Assembly (NCBI GenBank): GCA_016222815.1
Contig: JACRQE010000004.1
Location: 1 to 64,000, forward strand
Source: Candidatus Uhrbacteria bacterium
GTDB lineage: Bacteria > Patescibacteriota > Patescibacteriia > 2-12-FULL-60-25
Reading direction: 5' to 3'
DNA length: 64,000 nt
Shown: positions 14,704-22,636 of the stretch, one piece after another
Layout of the letters: each line of letters starts with the position of its first letter
Position numbering within the stretch: position 1 is the first letter of the stretch
Program-made: the position numbers and the translations under genes
Notes under the pieces: model-generated
Told to the model about the DNA's origin: nothing
Seen by the model: the letters and a program-made list of their open reading frames with translations, nothing else
The model's database searches: none

Positions 14704-15711
14704 ATGCCTCCAAATCCTTCTTCCTCATCGGCCCGGCCGCATACGCTCCGGACCATAATTTTGACGGCCATCGCGACTGTCGCCGTATTGGCCGTCGTCA
14801 TATTCATTTTAGCCTGGAATTCATCCAGCGGTTCTATCGGCGTGACCGGCATGATGCAGAGCAACGATTCCGTAAGCAGCGAAGCCGCTGTGGATTACGG
14901 TGTCGCGACCAAACGATCTGCCGTCTCTATGGGCATGGTCTCTCCGGCCTCGCCCGAAATGATGCCCTCGCCCATGCCTCCGATCTATGATGGCGGCGCC
15001 ACCATCGAGGATCGCCAAAAAGTCGGCGATAAGATAATCCGCACCGGCAACTTGGACCTGCGGGTCGATGATGCCGAAAAACGGATGACCGAAGCCAAAG
15101 CCCTGGCCAAACAGTTCGGCGGTTTCGTGGACAGCTCCAACCTCATAGACAACGGCGGCGTCAAGACCGGCTACATCACGGTCCGCGTCCCATCCGAAAA
15201 ATATGAGGAACTGATCAGCGCCGCCAAAAAATTGGCCGTGCTCGTGCTGTCCGAGAACTCTAATTCCGAGGATGTCACCGCCCAGTATGTCGACCTGGAT
15301 GCCCGCCTCAAGACAGCCAAGGCCGAAGAGGCGCAATACCTCGAGATCCTGAAACAGGCCAAGACCGTCGAGGACACGCTCAAGGTCACGCAAGCATTGA
15401 GCCAGGTCCGGAGCACGATCGAACAACTGCAAGGCCAGCTCCGTTATCTGACCGACCGCACTGATTTCTCGACCCTGACCATCAGCCTGACCGAACAGAC
15501 CAAAATCCAGGCGCCAACCAAACTCTGGAAACCGCTCGAGACCATCCGCCAGGCGTTCCAGGGATTGATCATCGTCCTGCAGGGTTTCGTGGACTTCCTC
15601 ATCGGCCTGGCCATCTACGGCATCGGCTTCATCCTGCCCATCATCCTGCTCGTCTGGCTCGCCTACCGCTTAGTCCGATGGCTCATCGGCAAGGTCCATC
15701 GCAAGAAGTAA
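14704..15711 (+). CDS. DUF4349 membrane protein
   Basis: 335 residues. An N-terminal anchor (IILTAIATVAVLAVVIFILA) and a Ser/Met/Pro-rich linker precede the DUF4349 domain (about 105-275): KIIRTGNLDLRVDDAEKRMT, GGFVDSSNLIDNGGVKTGYI, VRVPSEKYEELISAAKKLAV, a coiled-coil part with DARLKTAKAEEAQYLEILKQ, and ISLTEQ. A second membrane helix (about 295-325) ends in a basic tail. Function of the family is unknown; a membrane-stress or envelope role is guessed. ATG 14704 is preceded by TATCCTAT at a distance that could give a nearly leaderless mRNA. Confidence 0.88.
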   Translation: MPPNPSSSSARPHTLRTIILTAIATVAVLAVVIFILAWNSSSGSIGVTGMMQSNDSVSSEAAVDYGVATKRSAVSMGMVSPASPEMMPSPMPPIYDGGATIEDRQKVGDKIIRTGNLDLRVDDAEKRMTEAKALAKQFGGFVDSSNLIDNGGVKTGYITVRVPSEKYEELISAAKKLAVLVLSENSNSEDVTAQYVDLDARLKTAKAEEAQYLEILKQAKTVEDTLKVTQALSQVRSTIEQLQGQLRYLTDRTDFSTLTISLTEQTKIQAPTKLWKPLETIRQAFQGLIIVLQGFVDFLIGLAIYGIGFILPIILLVWLAYRLVRWLIGKVHRKK

Positions 15712-15728
15712 AAATTGATTAGATTAGG

Positions 15729-15763
15729 AAAAGCCCTCCGATGGTCACCGGAGGGCTTTTTAG
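15729..15763 (+). terminator. Shared terminator between convergent genes
   Basis: AAAAGCCCTCCG/CGGAGGGCTTTTT stem with an 8-base loop, T-rich on both readings. Confidence 0.85.
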
Positions 15764-15768
15764 GAGTG

Positions 15769-17073
15769 TCAAATGCAACGTGCGGCGCGCAGTAGGTTGG
15801 ACTTGGCCATCTGCCAGTCGTCCTTCTTGAGTGCGGCTTGCGCCGTACCTAGGTACATCTCGACGTCTTCTTTGATGGACCGACGGAGCTCATCATCCCG
15901 GCACTTCTCCCGAACCTTCTGGCGGATTAGCTTCAGTTCGTCTTCGATCTTTCCGAACAGAAGCGGTGCCGCCGCGCGCGTGATGACGATCGGACCCTTG
16001 GTGAAGGTCCCGTTCTTGCCGCGTTCGCGCTTGATTAGACGCCGCAACCTCTCGAGCAGGATCGAGAGAGGCAGGATAACCTTCATCTGGAGATCGTCCA
16101 GGGCGAAAATCCAGCGGATTCCCCGCCGAAGCTTGCGCAAGAGCGACATGAGGCCGGCCCGGTTGGCTTCGCGGCATAGCCTGATTGCGCTCTTCAGTTC
16201 GCGCACCACGTGAGCCGCGTTCTTGCAGAAAGGCCGGATGCGGATGCTCGAGAATACCTCGAGGAACCGCTTGAGCCTGCTTTCTGCGGCTTCGAGCCCC
16301 TCGTTTCCGCGCGTCTCCGACAGCAGGCACTCGAAACCGCTGGACAAACTGGCGCTGGTGTCGAAGACCTGTTCGGGACCGCCCGGCTTCTCCGGAGTCG
16401 CGCGCATCGAGAGCATGGACCACAGCAACGAGTATTGGTGCAGGTGTTCCACGATCATGTCCGAGACCTGTTTGGTCCGCACCATCTCGCGGTTCCTGAT
16501 CGCTTGGGCGTTCTTGAGCCGCTTGCGGAATCTCCCGTTGGCGCCGCCGCTCTGCATGGCCTTGGCCATCGGATTGATCTTGCCCGTGCTGTCTGTGAGG
16601 TCGAGCGTCTCGGCCATCATCTCACGCGCCGCGACCTTCTCTCCGTCACGGACCGCGGACAACGATTCGACCCTCGCCGCTTGCGATTCCAGGCTGTCGG
16701 TCAATTCCTGGATGCTCATTGCCCGGTAGTCGAGCATGATGGTCGAAAAATCGGCGGCTTCGGCGATCCTCTGCCGCATCTCCTCAACCTCGAATTCCTC
16801 GGTCAGGATGACATGTTCGCCCGCCGCTTGGAGCAGGTAGGCGTCGTCGTGATGGGCATGCGTCGCATCACCGTCCGTCCTGTCTTCCAGCTCCCTGTTC
16901 GGCCGCCAGAACGAACCCGCTTTGATCTTGGCGTCCTGCGTCTTGCGTTTGGGACGCAACATGGGCTGCTTCTCCAGCATGAGTAAGTCGCCCCAAACCA
17001 ATACGCCCATATCGCACGTCAGGCTGCCGCCGCCGTTGTTGACCGTCCTTTTCTCGACCTTGAAATCAATCAT
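15769..17073 (-). CDS. Helical protein of unknown function (434 aa)
   Basis: No family recognised. A beta-like start (MIDFKVEKRTVNNGGGSLTC) is followed by an almost wholly alpha-helical, very Arg/Lys/Glu-rich body with heptad-like stretches (about 110-170 and 250-430). It contains HAHHDDAYLL (about 73-82) and no membrane segment, so it is probably a cytoplasmic scaffolding or nucleic-acid-associated protein; this is a guess. Strong AAGGAG Shine-Dalgarno 8 bases before the ATG, a TTGACT-17-TAGATT promoter, and a terminator shared with the convergent gene. Single-gene unit. Confidence 0.8.
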   Translation of the reverse strand: MIDFKVEKRTVNNGGGSLTCDMGVLVWGDLLMLEKQPMLRPKRKTQDAKIKAGSFWRPNRELEDRTDGDATHAHHDDAYLLQAAGEHVILTEEFEVEEMRQRIAEAADFSTIMLDYRAMSIQELTDSLESQAARVESLSAVRDGEKVAAREMMAETLDLTDSTGKINPMAKAMQSGGANGRFRKRLKNAQAIRNREMVRTKQVSDMIVEHLHQYSLLWSMLSMRATPEKPGGPEQVFDTSASLSSGFECLLSETRGNEGLEAAESRLKRFLEVFSSIRIRPFCKNAAHVVRELKSAIRLCREANRAGLMSLLRKLRRGIRWIFALDDLQMKVILPLSILLERLRRLIKRERGKNGTFTKGPIVITRAAAPLLFGKIEDELKLIRQKVREKCRDDELRRSIKEDVEMYLGTAQAALKKDDWQMAKSNLLRAARCI

Positions 17074-17130
17074 CCGTCCAGCTCCTTTGTGGGGTTGGAA
17101 CTTCGCTGTCTCTTATCGAAGGAACGTCTG

Positions 17131-17159
17131 AATCTAGTCCGAATCAACAAAAAAGTCAA
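17131..17159 (-). promoter_or_regulatory. Promoter of the 434-aa gene
   Basis: Minus-strand TTGACT (17154-17159), a 17-bp spacer, TAGATT (17131-17136). Confidence 0.75.
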
Positions 17160-17217
17160 GCTTCGTGCATTAAAATCCTCATAATTTAGCTAAGATGCAG
17201 AATAGCAACGGTCAAGC

Positions 17218-17223
17218 TATACT
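17218..17223 (+). promoter_or_regulatory. -10 box implying a leaderless mRNA for the 272-aa gene
   Basis: TATACT ends 9 bases before the ATG at 17233, so transcription should begin at or within a base or two of the start codon. No clear -35 box and no Shine-Dalgarno site are seen. Confidence 0.55.
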
Positions 17224-17232
17224 TTTTAGCAT

Positions 17233-18051
17233 ATGCCTGACAGTGAACGACCCCAAGCTATACCGAATGCGGAGGAACAGGAAAAAAACGCTGACCTTCA
17301 GAGATTCAGATCCGGTGTATTGACCGTCTTAGGTGGACTAAACCTTCTTCAAGCTACAGGATCGGAACAAGCATCAGCGCTTGCACGCTACCTCAAAGAA
17401 GCTGACCGTGACTCGGCGATCGCGACTGATGAAAAAGATATCGACGAGCTATCAGATGATCTCAGTTCCTATACTGGAGCTAATCTCCCTGAATACGCGG
17501 CTCAACGCATTTTAGCTATGCTGGATAAGGAGGGTAGATATTCAGACAAAAAACAATATCAAGAAAAAATAGCCGTCCGTAAGAATGCTCTGCGCGGCTT
17601 CAAGATGTTTCCAGGAAATTTCGCATTCTCTTACGGTTTTGAACCTAAGATGAAGATGGCGCACATCCATCTGACTAATCCGTACATAGAAAAAGGCCAC
17701 GATGTCACGTCCGGCGCCTCCGGTGTCGCCGCACTGCGTATGTTCCTGAAAGGCCTCAAACAATTCGCGGACGAAGTCGTCACCCAAAATCCTGACATGG
17801 AGACGATCACCGCGACGTCCGTCATACTGTCACGTCCTGAATTTGTAAGTTTCTTGGAGAAACTCGGCTTCGGCAACACCGGCGAGATGGACGCGGAATT
17901 CCGTAAACGCCACTTCAAGGACGAAAAACGACCGGTCATGGGTACGGTCGCGACACGTGAGTCTTTTCTCGCCGCCATGAAAGACATGGATTTCAAGAAA
18001 CTCCAAGCTGAAGCGCTAAAAGTGTTGCGCGCCGCCAAATCCGAAGACTGA
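17233..18051 (+). CDS. Protein of unknown function (272 aa)
   Basis: No family recognised. A hydrophilic, acidic, helical N-terminal half (about 1-105, EADRDSAIATDEKDIDELSD) precedes a mixed region (FKMFPGNFAFSYGFEPKMKM, AHIHLTNPYIEKGHD). The part around SGVAALRMFLKGLKQFADEV and TATSVILSRPEFVSFLEKLG recalls a GNAT acetyltransferase second half, but the acetyl-CoA loop is not clear. No membrane segment. It probably starts from a leaderless transcript. It converges on mltG with an 8-bp gap and no evident terminator. Confidence 0.8.
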   Translation: MPDSERPQAIPNAEEQEKNADLQRFRSGVLTVLGGLNLLQATGSEQASALARYLKEADRDSAIATDEKDIDELSDDLSSYTGANLPEYAAQRILAMLDKEGRYSDKKQYQEKIAVRKNALRGFKMFPGNFAFSYGFEPKMKMAHIHLTNPYIEKGHDVTSGASGVAALRMFLKGLKQFADEVVTQNPDMETITATSVILSRPEFVSFLEKLGFGNTGEMDAEFRKRHFKDEKRPVMGTVATRESFLAAMKDMDFKKLQAEALKVLRAAKSED

Positions 18052-18058
18052 TTGGCTA

Positions 18059-19081
18059 CTACTCCCCGTACGCTTTGTACCGGTTCTGTTTATGTTCCTC
18101 CAGCGTCTTGGCGTAATAACTCTTACCCGCATCGTCGTGTAGATAGTAGAGATAATCCGTGGCCGTGGGATGCAAAGCCGCCTCGATTGATTCCAGGCTC
18201 GGATTGCATATCGGACCCGGCGGCAGGCCTTTGTGTTTGTAGGTGTTGTACGGCGAATCCACATCCAGATCCTTAAGCACCGGCCGCGCTCTCCCGGCTC
18301 CCGTGACATAGTTCACGGTCGCGTCCGATTGGAGCAACATCCCCTTCTTAAGACGGTTGAGGTAAATCCCAGCCACGATTTTCCGATCATCCGCCCCAGC
18401 CGCCTCCTTCTCCACGATCGAAGCCAAAATCATCACATCCCGGAAATCTCTTCCTTGTTTGACCGCTTCTTCAGCCATGCCCTTTGTCCTGTCTTCAAAA
18501 ACAGTCAGCTGCTTCTCGATCAGCGCCAGCGGCAGTTGGTCGCGCCAAACCCGGAACGTTTCCGGAAAAAGATAACCTTCGAGCGTCGCGTCAACCGGCA
18601 GTTTTTCCAGAAAAGGGAAAGTCGTGCGCAATTCTGTTGAGAATGGTTGCTTGGCGTTGCCGGTCAAGGCGTAAAAATCTTCGACTTTGGTTTTGTACCC
18701 AGCCAAAACCTCGGCCTCTTGCGTCAGGCTTAAACCTTCGATGATCCTGATTTCGACTTCGTCCCGTTGCGGACCGCGGAAGATAGTCCGCGCGATGCTG
18801 CGATAGCTGTCTTTCAGGAAAAGGTCATACTCACCGGCGCGCGGCTTGTCGGCCGACTTGTCGAAATAAGCATACATCCGATATCCGAATTCCGAATCTA
18901 TCAACCCCTCTTTTTTGAGCTCTTGCGCCATCCGGGAAGCGTCCCAATCCTCGCCGATGGTTATCTTTTTTGTCGCATAAGGTTCGCCCGGCGTCGCCAA
19001 CCACGCCCGCGGCACGAACCAGGCCAAAAAAGCTCCGGCGCCGATCAAGAGGACGCCGAGGAAGAAGAGGATTTTTTTCAT
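18059..19081 (-). CDS. mltG: Endolytic murein transglycosylase MltG
   Basis: 340 residues. An N-terminal membrane anchor (ILFFLGVLLIGAGAFLAWFV) is followed by a LysM-like part and the YceG domain. Family motifs: IIEGLSLTQEAEVLAG, LEGYLFPETFRV, VMILASIVEKEA with the catalytic Glu, VAGIYLNRLKKGMLLQSDAT, SPYNTYKHKGLPPGPICNPS and YLYYLHDD. MltG cuts nascent peptidoglycan strands and sets glycan length at the membrane outer face. Its ATG overlaps the PAP2 stop (ATGA), so the two are translationally coupled, and both act on cell-wall or lipid-carrier metabolism. Confidence 0.95.
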   Translation of the reverse strand: MKKILFFLGVLLIGAGAFLAWFVPRAWLATPGEPYATKKITIGEDWDASRMAQELKKEGLIDSEFGYRMYAYFDKSADKPRAGEYDLFLKDSYRSIARTIFRGPQRDEVEIRIIEGLSLTQEAEVLAGYKTKVEDFYALTGNAKQPFSTELRTTFPFLEKLPVDATLEGYLFPETFRVWRDQLPLALIEKQLTVFEDRTKGMAEEAVKQGRDFRDVMILASIVEKEAAGADDRKIVAGIYLNRLKKGMLLQSDATVNYVTGAGRARPVLKDLDVDSPYNTYKHKGLPPGPICNPSLESIEAALHPTATDYLYYLHDDAGKSYYAKTLEEHKQNRYKAYGE

Positions 19082-19623
19082 AGCTTTCGTCCTGAAGACC
19101 TTTTAAGGTCTTGTCGATCCAATTGGAGATGGATTATTTTAACCAAACAAAAACTCAAACATCCGACGAGAATCCCGCCCAGGATATCTGTTGGATAATG
19201 CGCGCCTGCCGCAATCCGTCCGAACGCGACCAGCGCGGCGATCAAAAATGACACATAGCCCAAATCGCGCCGCGCCGCGAAGAACGCACATGCCATGGCC
19301 ACGGCCGTTGCAGTATGTCCGGAAGGGAATGACAGGTTGAGCGGCGGCGGAATCAGAAGCCACACATCCGGCAACGTCATATACGGCCGCAACCTGCCCA
19401 CAAAGACCGCGATGGCCGTGGTCAGCAAAAGCGCCAAACCCGCAGCCCAAGCCGCTTCGATGACGCCATGCGACTCCTTTTTCCGATGCGAAACCATCAG
19501 GATGGCCGCAGGAATCGCGTTGAGATAAATAGCCCACCGCGCCAAAAACACAGCCAATTGCTGCGTCTCGTAGGTCGAAAGCATGGCCTGCTGGATATTG
19601 CGCACGATATCCGCTTCAATCAT
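19078..19623 (-). CDS. PAP2-family membrane phosphatase with a repeat-derived C-terminus
   Basis: About 181 residues with five or six membrane helices. Acid-phosphatase motifs: KKESHGVIEA region, LSFPSGHTATAVAMACAFF and GRIAAGAHYPTDILGG (catalytic His residues). Probable substrates are undecaprenyl pyrophosphate or lipid phosphates, as for BacA-independent PAP2 phosphatases. The last residues (DRQDLKRSSGRKL) are encoded by a family-2 repeat arm that also carries the inner palindrome AAGACCTTAAAAGGTCTT. ATG 19623 is taken over GTG 19629. Overlaps mltG by 4 bases. Confidence 0.9.
   Translation of the reverse strand: MIEADIVRNIQQAMLSTYETQQLAVFLARWAIYLNAIPAAILMVSHRKKESHGVIEAAWAAGLALLLTTAIAVFVGRLRPYMTLPDVWLLIPPPLNLSFPSGHTATAVAMACAFFAARRDLGYVSFLIAALVAFGRIAAGAHYPTDILGGILVGCLSFCLVKIIHLQLDRQDLKRSSGRKL
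19085..19118. repeat. Family-2 repeat, copy E, forming the 3' end of the PAP2 gene
   Basis: CGTCCTGAAG, inner palindrome ACCTTTTAAGGT, then CTTGTCGATCC. The outer parts match the left arm of copies A and C (CGTCCTGAAC...TTGTCGAAGG) with an inner palindrome inserted. Confidence 0.5.
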
Positions 19624-19687
19624 GGACACAGGATAGCATATGCTCGCCGCCCTGTGTCATGGGCCAATAAAATCAACGTTTCAGTGG

Positions 19688-19693
19688 TATAAT
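19688..19693 (+). promoter_or_regulatory. -10 box of the secreted protein gene at 19725
   Basis: Perfect TATAAT. No good -35 box is seen 17 bp upstream. It excludes an in-frame ATG at 19692, which overlaps the box, and supports ATG 19725. Confidence 0.6.
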
Positions 19694-19724
19694 GCCAATT
19701 AACCAAGTAATTCTTAGCCTAAAT

Positions 19725-20585
19725 ATGCAAAAATTGATTACCTACCTCAAAGTCGCCGCTATCAGCGGCACAGTCGTCCTGTTAAGCGTTCCTTTCGCCA
19801 TGGAGGCCGCAATGCCCCAACCGGCCGGTTCGGTCTACAACCAAGCCGCATATAACTACTATCAGCCGGGCGAAACCGTGAGCGAGGGCTCGGCCTTCGT
19901 GGCCATGCCGCTCAAAGGCGTCCGCATCAAAGACCTGCAAGGCGCTGACCAGGGCAGTCTGCGCATCAGCCAGGTCATGTCATTCCCGCAAGACCGCAAC
20001 TGGCTCGTGTTCATGGTGACCATCGAACCCGCTTTCAGCTCGCCCGATATGCCCACGACCTACAAAGTCTTCCGTTACAATCTCTCGACCAATCAGCTCC
20101 AGCGCATCTACCGATTCACGACGGAAAAAAGTTTCGAGACGAGTTACAGTCTCGTCGGTTTCGACGGTGTGAAACTCGTTGTCAGCAGCACTGGCTATGA
20201 CAACAGCCCCGGACCGTGCTTCAACGCATGGAGCAAGGACTCAGGTATCGCCTATAAGTACCTCGATATGCGCTCTCCCTGGAAAGGCCTGAAGGAATAT
20301 CAGGTTCCAGCCGCCCTGACCAAGCAAGGCGAACGGGAAAGCAAGCTCTGCCAACTCGAGATGGAGATCGGTGACATCAAACAGTACTGCACGGGCAACG
20401 TGAAAGCCGTCGCTTCCTGCGGCATGTATGTCCAGACCGTTTCCAGCCTGCCGACCGGCAACATGTCCTTCACCTTCGTCGAGGACAAAACAGTCACGAA
20501 CTGCCCGATGAATCCGGCCAGCCAGAGCCAAGACTGCAAGAACATCCTGAAGGTCTGCACGCCCTTGGTCGAATGCTCCCAGTGA
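19725..20585 (+). CDS. Secreted protein of unknown function (286 aa)
   Basis: A signal peptide (MQKLITYLKVAAISGTVVLL, cleavage near MEAA) leads into a mature domain with beta-strand pattern. It has a KVFRYNLSTNQLQRIYRFTT segment and a SLVGFDGVKLVVSSTGYDNS segment, as in WD/kelch-like sensor proteins. Seven or eight cysteines in the C-terminal half (including SCGM, NCPMN, DCKN, VCTPLVEC) suggest disulfides outside the cell. No family recognised. Stand-alone gene with a -10 box and strong terminator. Confidence 0.82.
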   Translation: MQKLITYLKVAAISGTVVLLSVPFAMEAAMPQPAGSVYNQAAYNYYQPGETVSEGSAFVAMPLKGVRIKDLQGADQGSLRISQVMSFPQDRNWLVFMVTIEPAFSSPDMPTTYKVFRYNLSTNQLQRIYRFTTEKSFETSYSLVGFDGVKLVVSSTGYDNSPGPCFNAWSKDSGIAYKYLDMRSPWKGLKEYQVPAALTKQGERESKLCQLEMEIGDIKQYCTGNVKAVASCGMYVQTVSSLPTGNMSFTFVEDKTVTNCPMNPASQSQDCKNILKVCTPLVECSQ

Positions 20586-20589
20586 CGAA

Positions 20590-20618
20590 AACATCCCGCT
20601 TCGGCGGGGTGTTTTTTA
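20590..20618 (+). terminator. Intrinsic terminator
   Basis: ACATCCCGC, TTCG loop, GCGGGGTGT, then six T. A strong hairpin; it also overlaps the 3' end of nth on the other strand. Confidence 0.9.
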
Positions 20619-21260
20619 TTTCTCGGGTTTCGGCGTCTTGGGTTTGAACGCGCACCACTTTGCTACAGGGCACATCCAGCACTTCGGCTTCTTGCCGCCG
20701 ACGCAAATCTCGCGCCCGAACCGCACCATGGTCCGGTTCACATCACCCCACAGTTTCTCCGGAACGATTTTCTTGATATCCTCCTCGACTTTCTCCGGCG
20801 TCTTGCCTTTTGACCAACCCAACCGATGAGCGATGCGGAAAACGTGCGTATCGACAGCAACCGCCGGGACGTTGAAGCAAACAGCCAAGATGCAACTCGC
20901 CGTCTTCCTTCCCACACCGGGCAAAGTCACGAGCTCATCCATATTCCGCGGCACTTTGCCGCCGAAGTCTTTCAGAATTTTTTGCGCCAGCGCTTTCGCT
21001 GACTTCGCCTTATTGCGATATAGCCCAATTGTGTTTATGGACTTCTCGATATCGCGGACGTCAGCCGCCGCCAACTTTTTCCAATCCGGAAACTTCTTCC
21101 GGAACCCAGGAAACATCTTCAGGACCTGGACGTCAGTCGTGCGCGCCGAAAAAATCGTAGCCAACAGCGAATCCTCCGGATTCCCCAAATCCATATCCGC
21201 TTTTTGCGGAAAACATTTTTTCAAAGCCCTAACGATCAGGGCATTCTTATCCATCTCCAT
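20616..21260 (-). CDS. nth: Endonuclease III (HhH-GPD DNA glycosylase/AP lyase)
   Basis: 214 residues. Removes oxidised pyrimidines in base excision repair. Motifs: LLATIFSARTTDVQV, the helix-hairpin-helix LVTLPGVGRKTASCILAVCF with the catalytic Lys, and VAVDTHVFRIAHRLGW with the catalytic Asp. The C-terminal 4Fe-4S loop has four cysteines (CVGGKKPKCWMCPVAKWC). The first gap is C-x7-C, one residue longer than the usual C-x6-C. It lies downstream of the structured region at 21320-21704 and of mutM, another oxidative-damage glycosylase. Confidence 0.93.
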   Translation of the reverse strand: MEMDKNALIVRALKKCFPQKADMDLGNPEDSLLATIFSARTTDVQVLKMFPGFRKKFPDWKKLAAADVRDIEKSINTIGLYRNKAKSAKALAQKILKDFGGKVPRNMDELVTLPGVGRKTASCILAVCFNVPAVAVDTHVFRIAHRLGWSKGKTPEKVEEDIKKIVPEKLWGDVNRTMVRFGREICVGGKKPKCWMCPVAKWCAFKPKTPKPEK

Positions 21261-21319
21261 TAACTGATTGTGTCATTTTAATCTAAAATCATCAATAAAA
21301 TACTTACCCAGATAGCATT

Positions 21320-21704
21320 ACAGCAGGAACGAGTGTTCCTGCTGTAGTGTGGCGGTCAAGCCACGAGCGGTCATAAGGGCCCGTAACATCAGCTGGAGGA
21401 TAACCTTGTGGGGCATGCCAGATTTGTAGACCTGGCTTCTTTTTGGCCACCGTTTTCACGGGACCTTGGAGGGTCGGCACAGGAGTTCTGCTCCTGTCGA
21501 TAATACCTTCCGTCCATTTCCGAGAACCCATCATCGTTGGTTCACGCCTTTGCTCGGACTGGCGTTGTTGCACCTTCCAAACCATTGCGGACACGGGCCT
21601 TGGCCCGTTGAGGACCTGTCGGGACCGACATTTCCTCGAAGTAGAGTCAGTGTTCAGTGTGTGCGGGTGACATGCGAAGGTCAGTCCTCCTTCCAACCTT
21701 GCGC
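21320..21704 (-). ncRNA. Candidate structured non-coding RNA, about 385 nt, unknown class
   Basis: A 500-bp gap between mutM and nth holds no convincing gene. A near-perfect promoter on the minus strand (21710-21738) would start RNA near 21704. The RNA can form many local hairpins: GCGCAAGGT/ACCTTCGC at the 5' end with AAGGAGG in the loop, GAGGA-TGTCG/CGACA-TCCTC, ACGGGC/GCCCGT, ACGCC/GGCGT, ACAGGAG/CTCCTGT, CCGT-GAAA-ACGG, GCCAGGT/ATCTGGC, GTGGC/GCCAC, and a final 11-bp ACAGCAGGAAC/GTTCCTGCTGT (21320-21345). The minus strand is open in one frame, but that frame starts inside the promoter. Conserved strings of RNase P RNA, tmRNA and SRP RNA were looked for and not found. Confidence 0.5.
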
Positions 21705-21709
21705 GAAAA

Positions 21710-21738
21710 TGTATATCACCAATATAGCCCCCTGTCAA
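21710..21738 (-). promoter_or_regulatory. Strong promoter upstream of the candidate ncRNA
   Basis: Minus-strand TTGACA (21733-21738), a 17-bp spacer, TATACA (21710-21715). Among the best promoter matches in the window, with no protein start downstream. Confidence 0.75.
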
Positions 21739-21761
21739 GAGGCGCTACTTAAAACTAAAAT

Positions 21762-22613
21762 CTATTTCTGGCACGTCGGGCAATAATGCGTGCTCCTCTG
21801 CCCGATGACGATGCGTTTGATGGGCGTACCGCAGTCGCGGCATTCCTCCCCTTTCCGTCCATAGACGCGCAAAAAATCCAGGAACTTCCCTTTGCGTCCG
21901 CTAGCATCCACATAATCATTCGCGCTTGTCCCTCCGAGTTCGATGGATTCGCACAACACTTTCTGGATTTCTTTTCCGAGTTTAAGACGTTCTTCTCTGG
22001 TCAACGAGCCTAATCGCCGAGTCGGTCTTATCTTGGCGCGGTGCAAAGCTTCGTCTGCGTAGATATTCCCGACTCCTGCGATGACTTCCTGATTCAAGAG
22101 CGCTACCTTAACCATCCGCGTCTTCGGTGTCTTGAGCCTGTCTGCCAATTCTTCGGCACGCGCCTCCAGCGGCTCCGGTCCGTAACACGCCAACACGGAC
22201 TTCAGTTCCGGGGCTTGGACGAATTTCACGAACCCAAACTTCCGCACGTCCGACCAGACCAAATATTCTGTACGGGCGTGTGCCACACGCCCCGGGCGCA
22301 TAGCATGCGCCCCTACGAAGCAGAACATGGCACTGTCGTGTTTCTTCGGTTCGTATTTCCCGTCCACGAACACGAACCTGCCGGTCATCTTGAGATGCGC
22401 CAACATGGCCGTACCGTCCGTAAAATTCCAGACCAGCAGTTTGGCGCGCCGTGAGATGCTTTTGATTTTTTTGCCCGCGATCGTAACCACAAACTTCTTG
22501 CCCTTTGGAAACTCTCGCCCTGACCGAAAAAGCGTGACTTTCGTCACGGTCTTCCCATGCAGCTTCGCATCAAGCTGTCGTCGTATGGTTTCGACTTCCG
22601 GAAGTTCAGGCAT
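21762..22613 (-). CDS. mutM: Formamidopyrimidine-DNA glycosylase with an in-frame palindromic insert
   Basis: 283 residues. It excises 8-oxoguanine and related lesions and cuts the abasic site. The N-terminal catalytic PELPEVETIRR (Pro2, Glu3), LAHLKMTGRF, VWSDVRKFGFVKF, and the helix-two-turn-helix part LLNQEVIAGVGNIYADEALH are present. The C-terminal zinc finger (CRDCGTPIKRIVIGQRSTHY then CPTC) is complete. Between SAMFCF and TEYLVWSD, where the family has a short DG-type turn, stand about 15 extra residues (VGAHAMRPGRVAHAR). They are encoded exactly by a double GTAGGGGC-type palindrome (22270-22316). The reading frame and all catalytic motifs are kept, so the enzyme is probably active. Confidence 0.96.
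   Translation of the reverse strand: MPELPEVETIRRQLDAKLHGKTVTKVTLFRSGREFPKGKKFVVTIAGKKIKSISRRAKLLVWNFTDGTAMLAHLKMTGRFVFVDGKYEPKKHDSAMFCFVGAHAMRPGRVAHARTEYLVWSDVRKFGFVKFVQAPELKSVLACYGPEPLEARAEELADRLKTPKTRMVKVALLNQEVIAGVGNIYADEALHRAKIRPTRRLGSLTREERLKLGKEIQKVLCESIELGGTSANDYVDASGRKGKFLDFLRVYGRKGEECRDCGTPIKRIVIGQRSTHYCPTCQK
22270..22316. repeat. Double GTAGGGGC-family palindrome inside mutM, copy 4
   Basis: Two fused units: GTACGGGCGTGTG-CCACACGCCCC and GGGCGCATAGCATGCGCCC-CTAC. Outer ends match the intergenic copies. The element is read through in frame by mutM. Confidence 0.85.
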
Positions 22614-22636
22614 AACCTACTCTTCTTCTCTATTTA

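Noticed and set aside
21320-21704. RNase P RNA or tmRNA
   Set aside because: GAGGAAATGTCGG and GTGCAACA recall two RNase P strings, but the remaining conserved regions and end pairing are missing; no tRNA-like ends or tag frame for tmRNA.
21304-21738. Open minus-strand frame of 144 codons
   Set aside because: It would start at the TTG inside the -35 box of a strong promoter, runs through many stable hairpins, and its product has no domain character. A structured RNA explains the region better.
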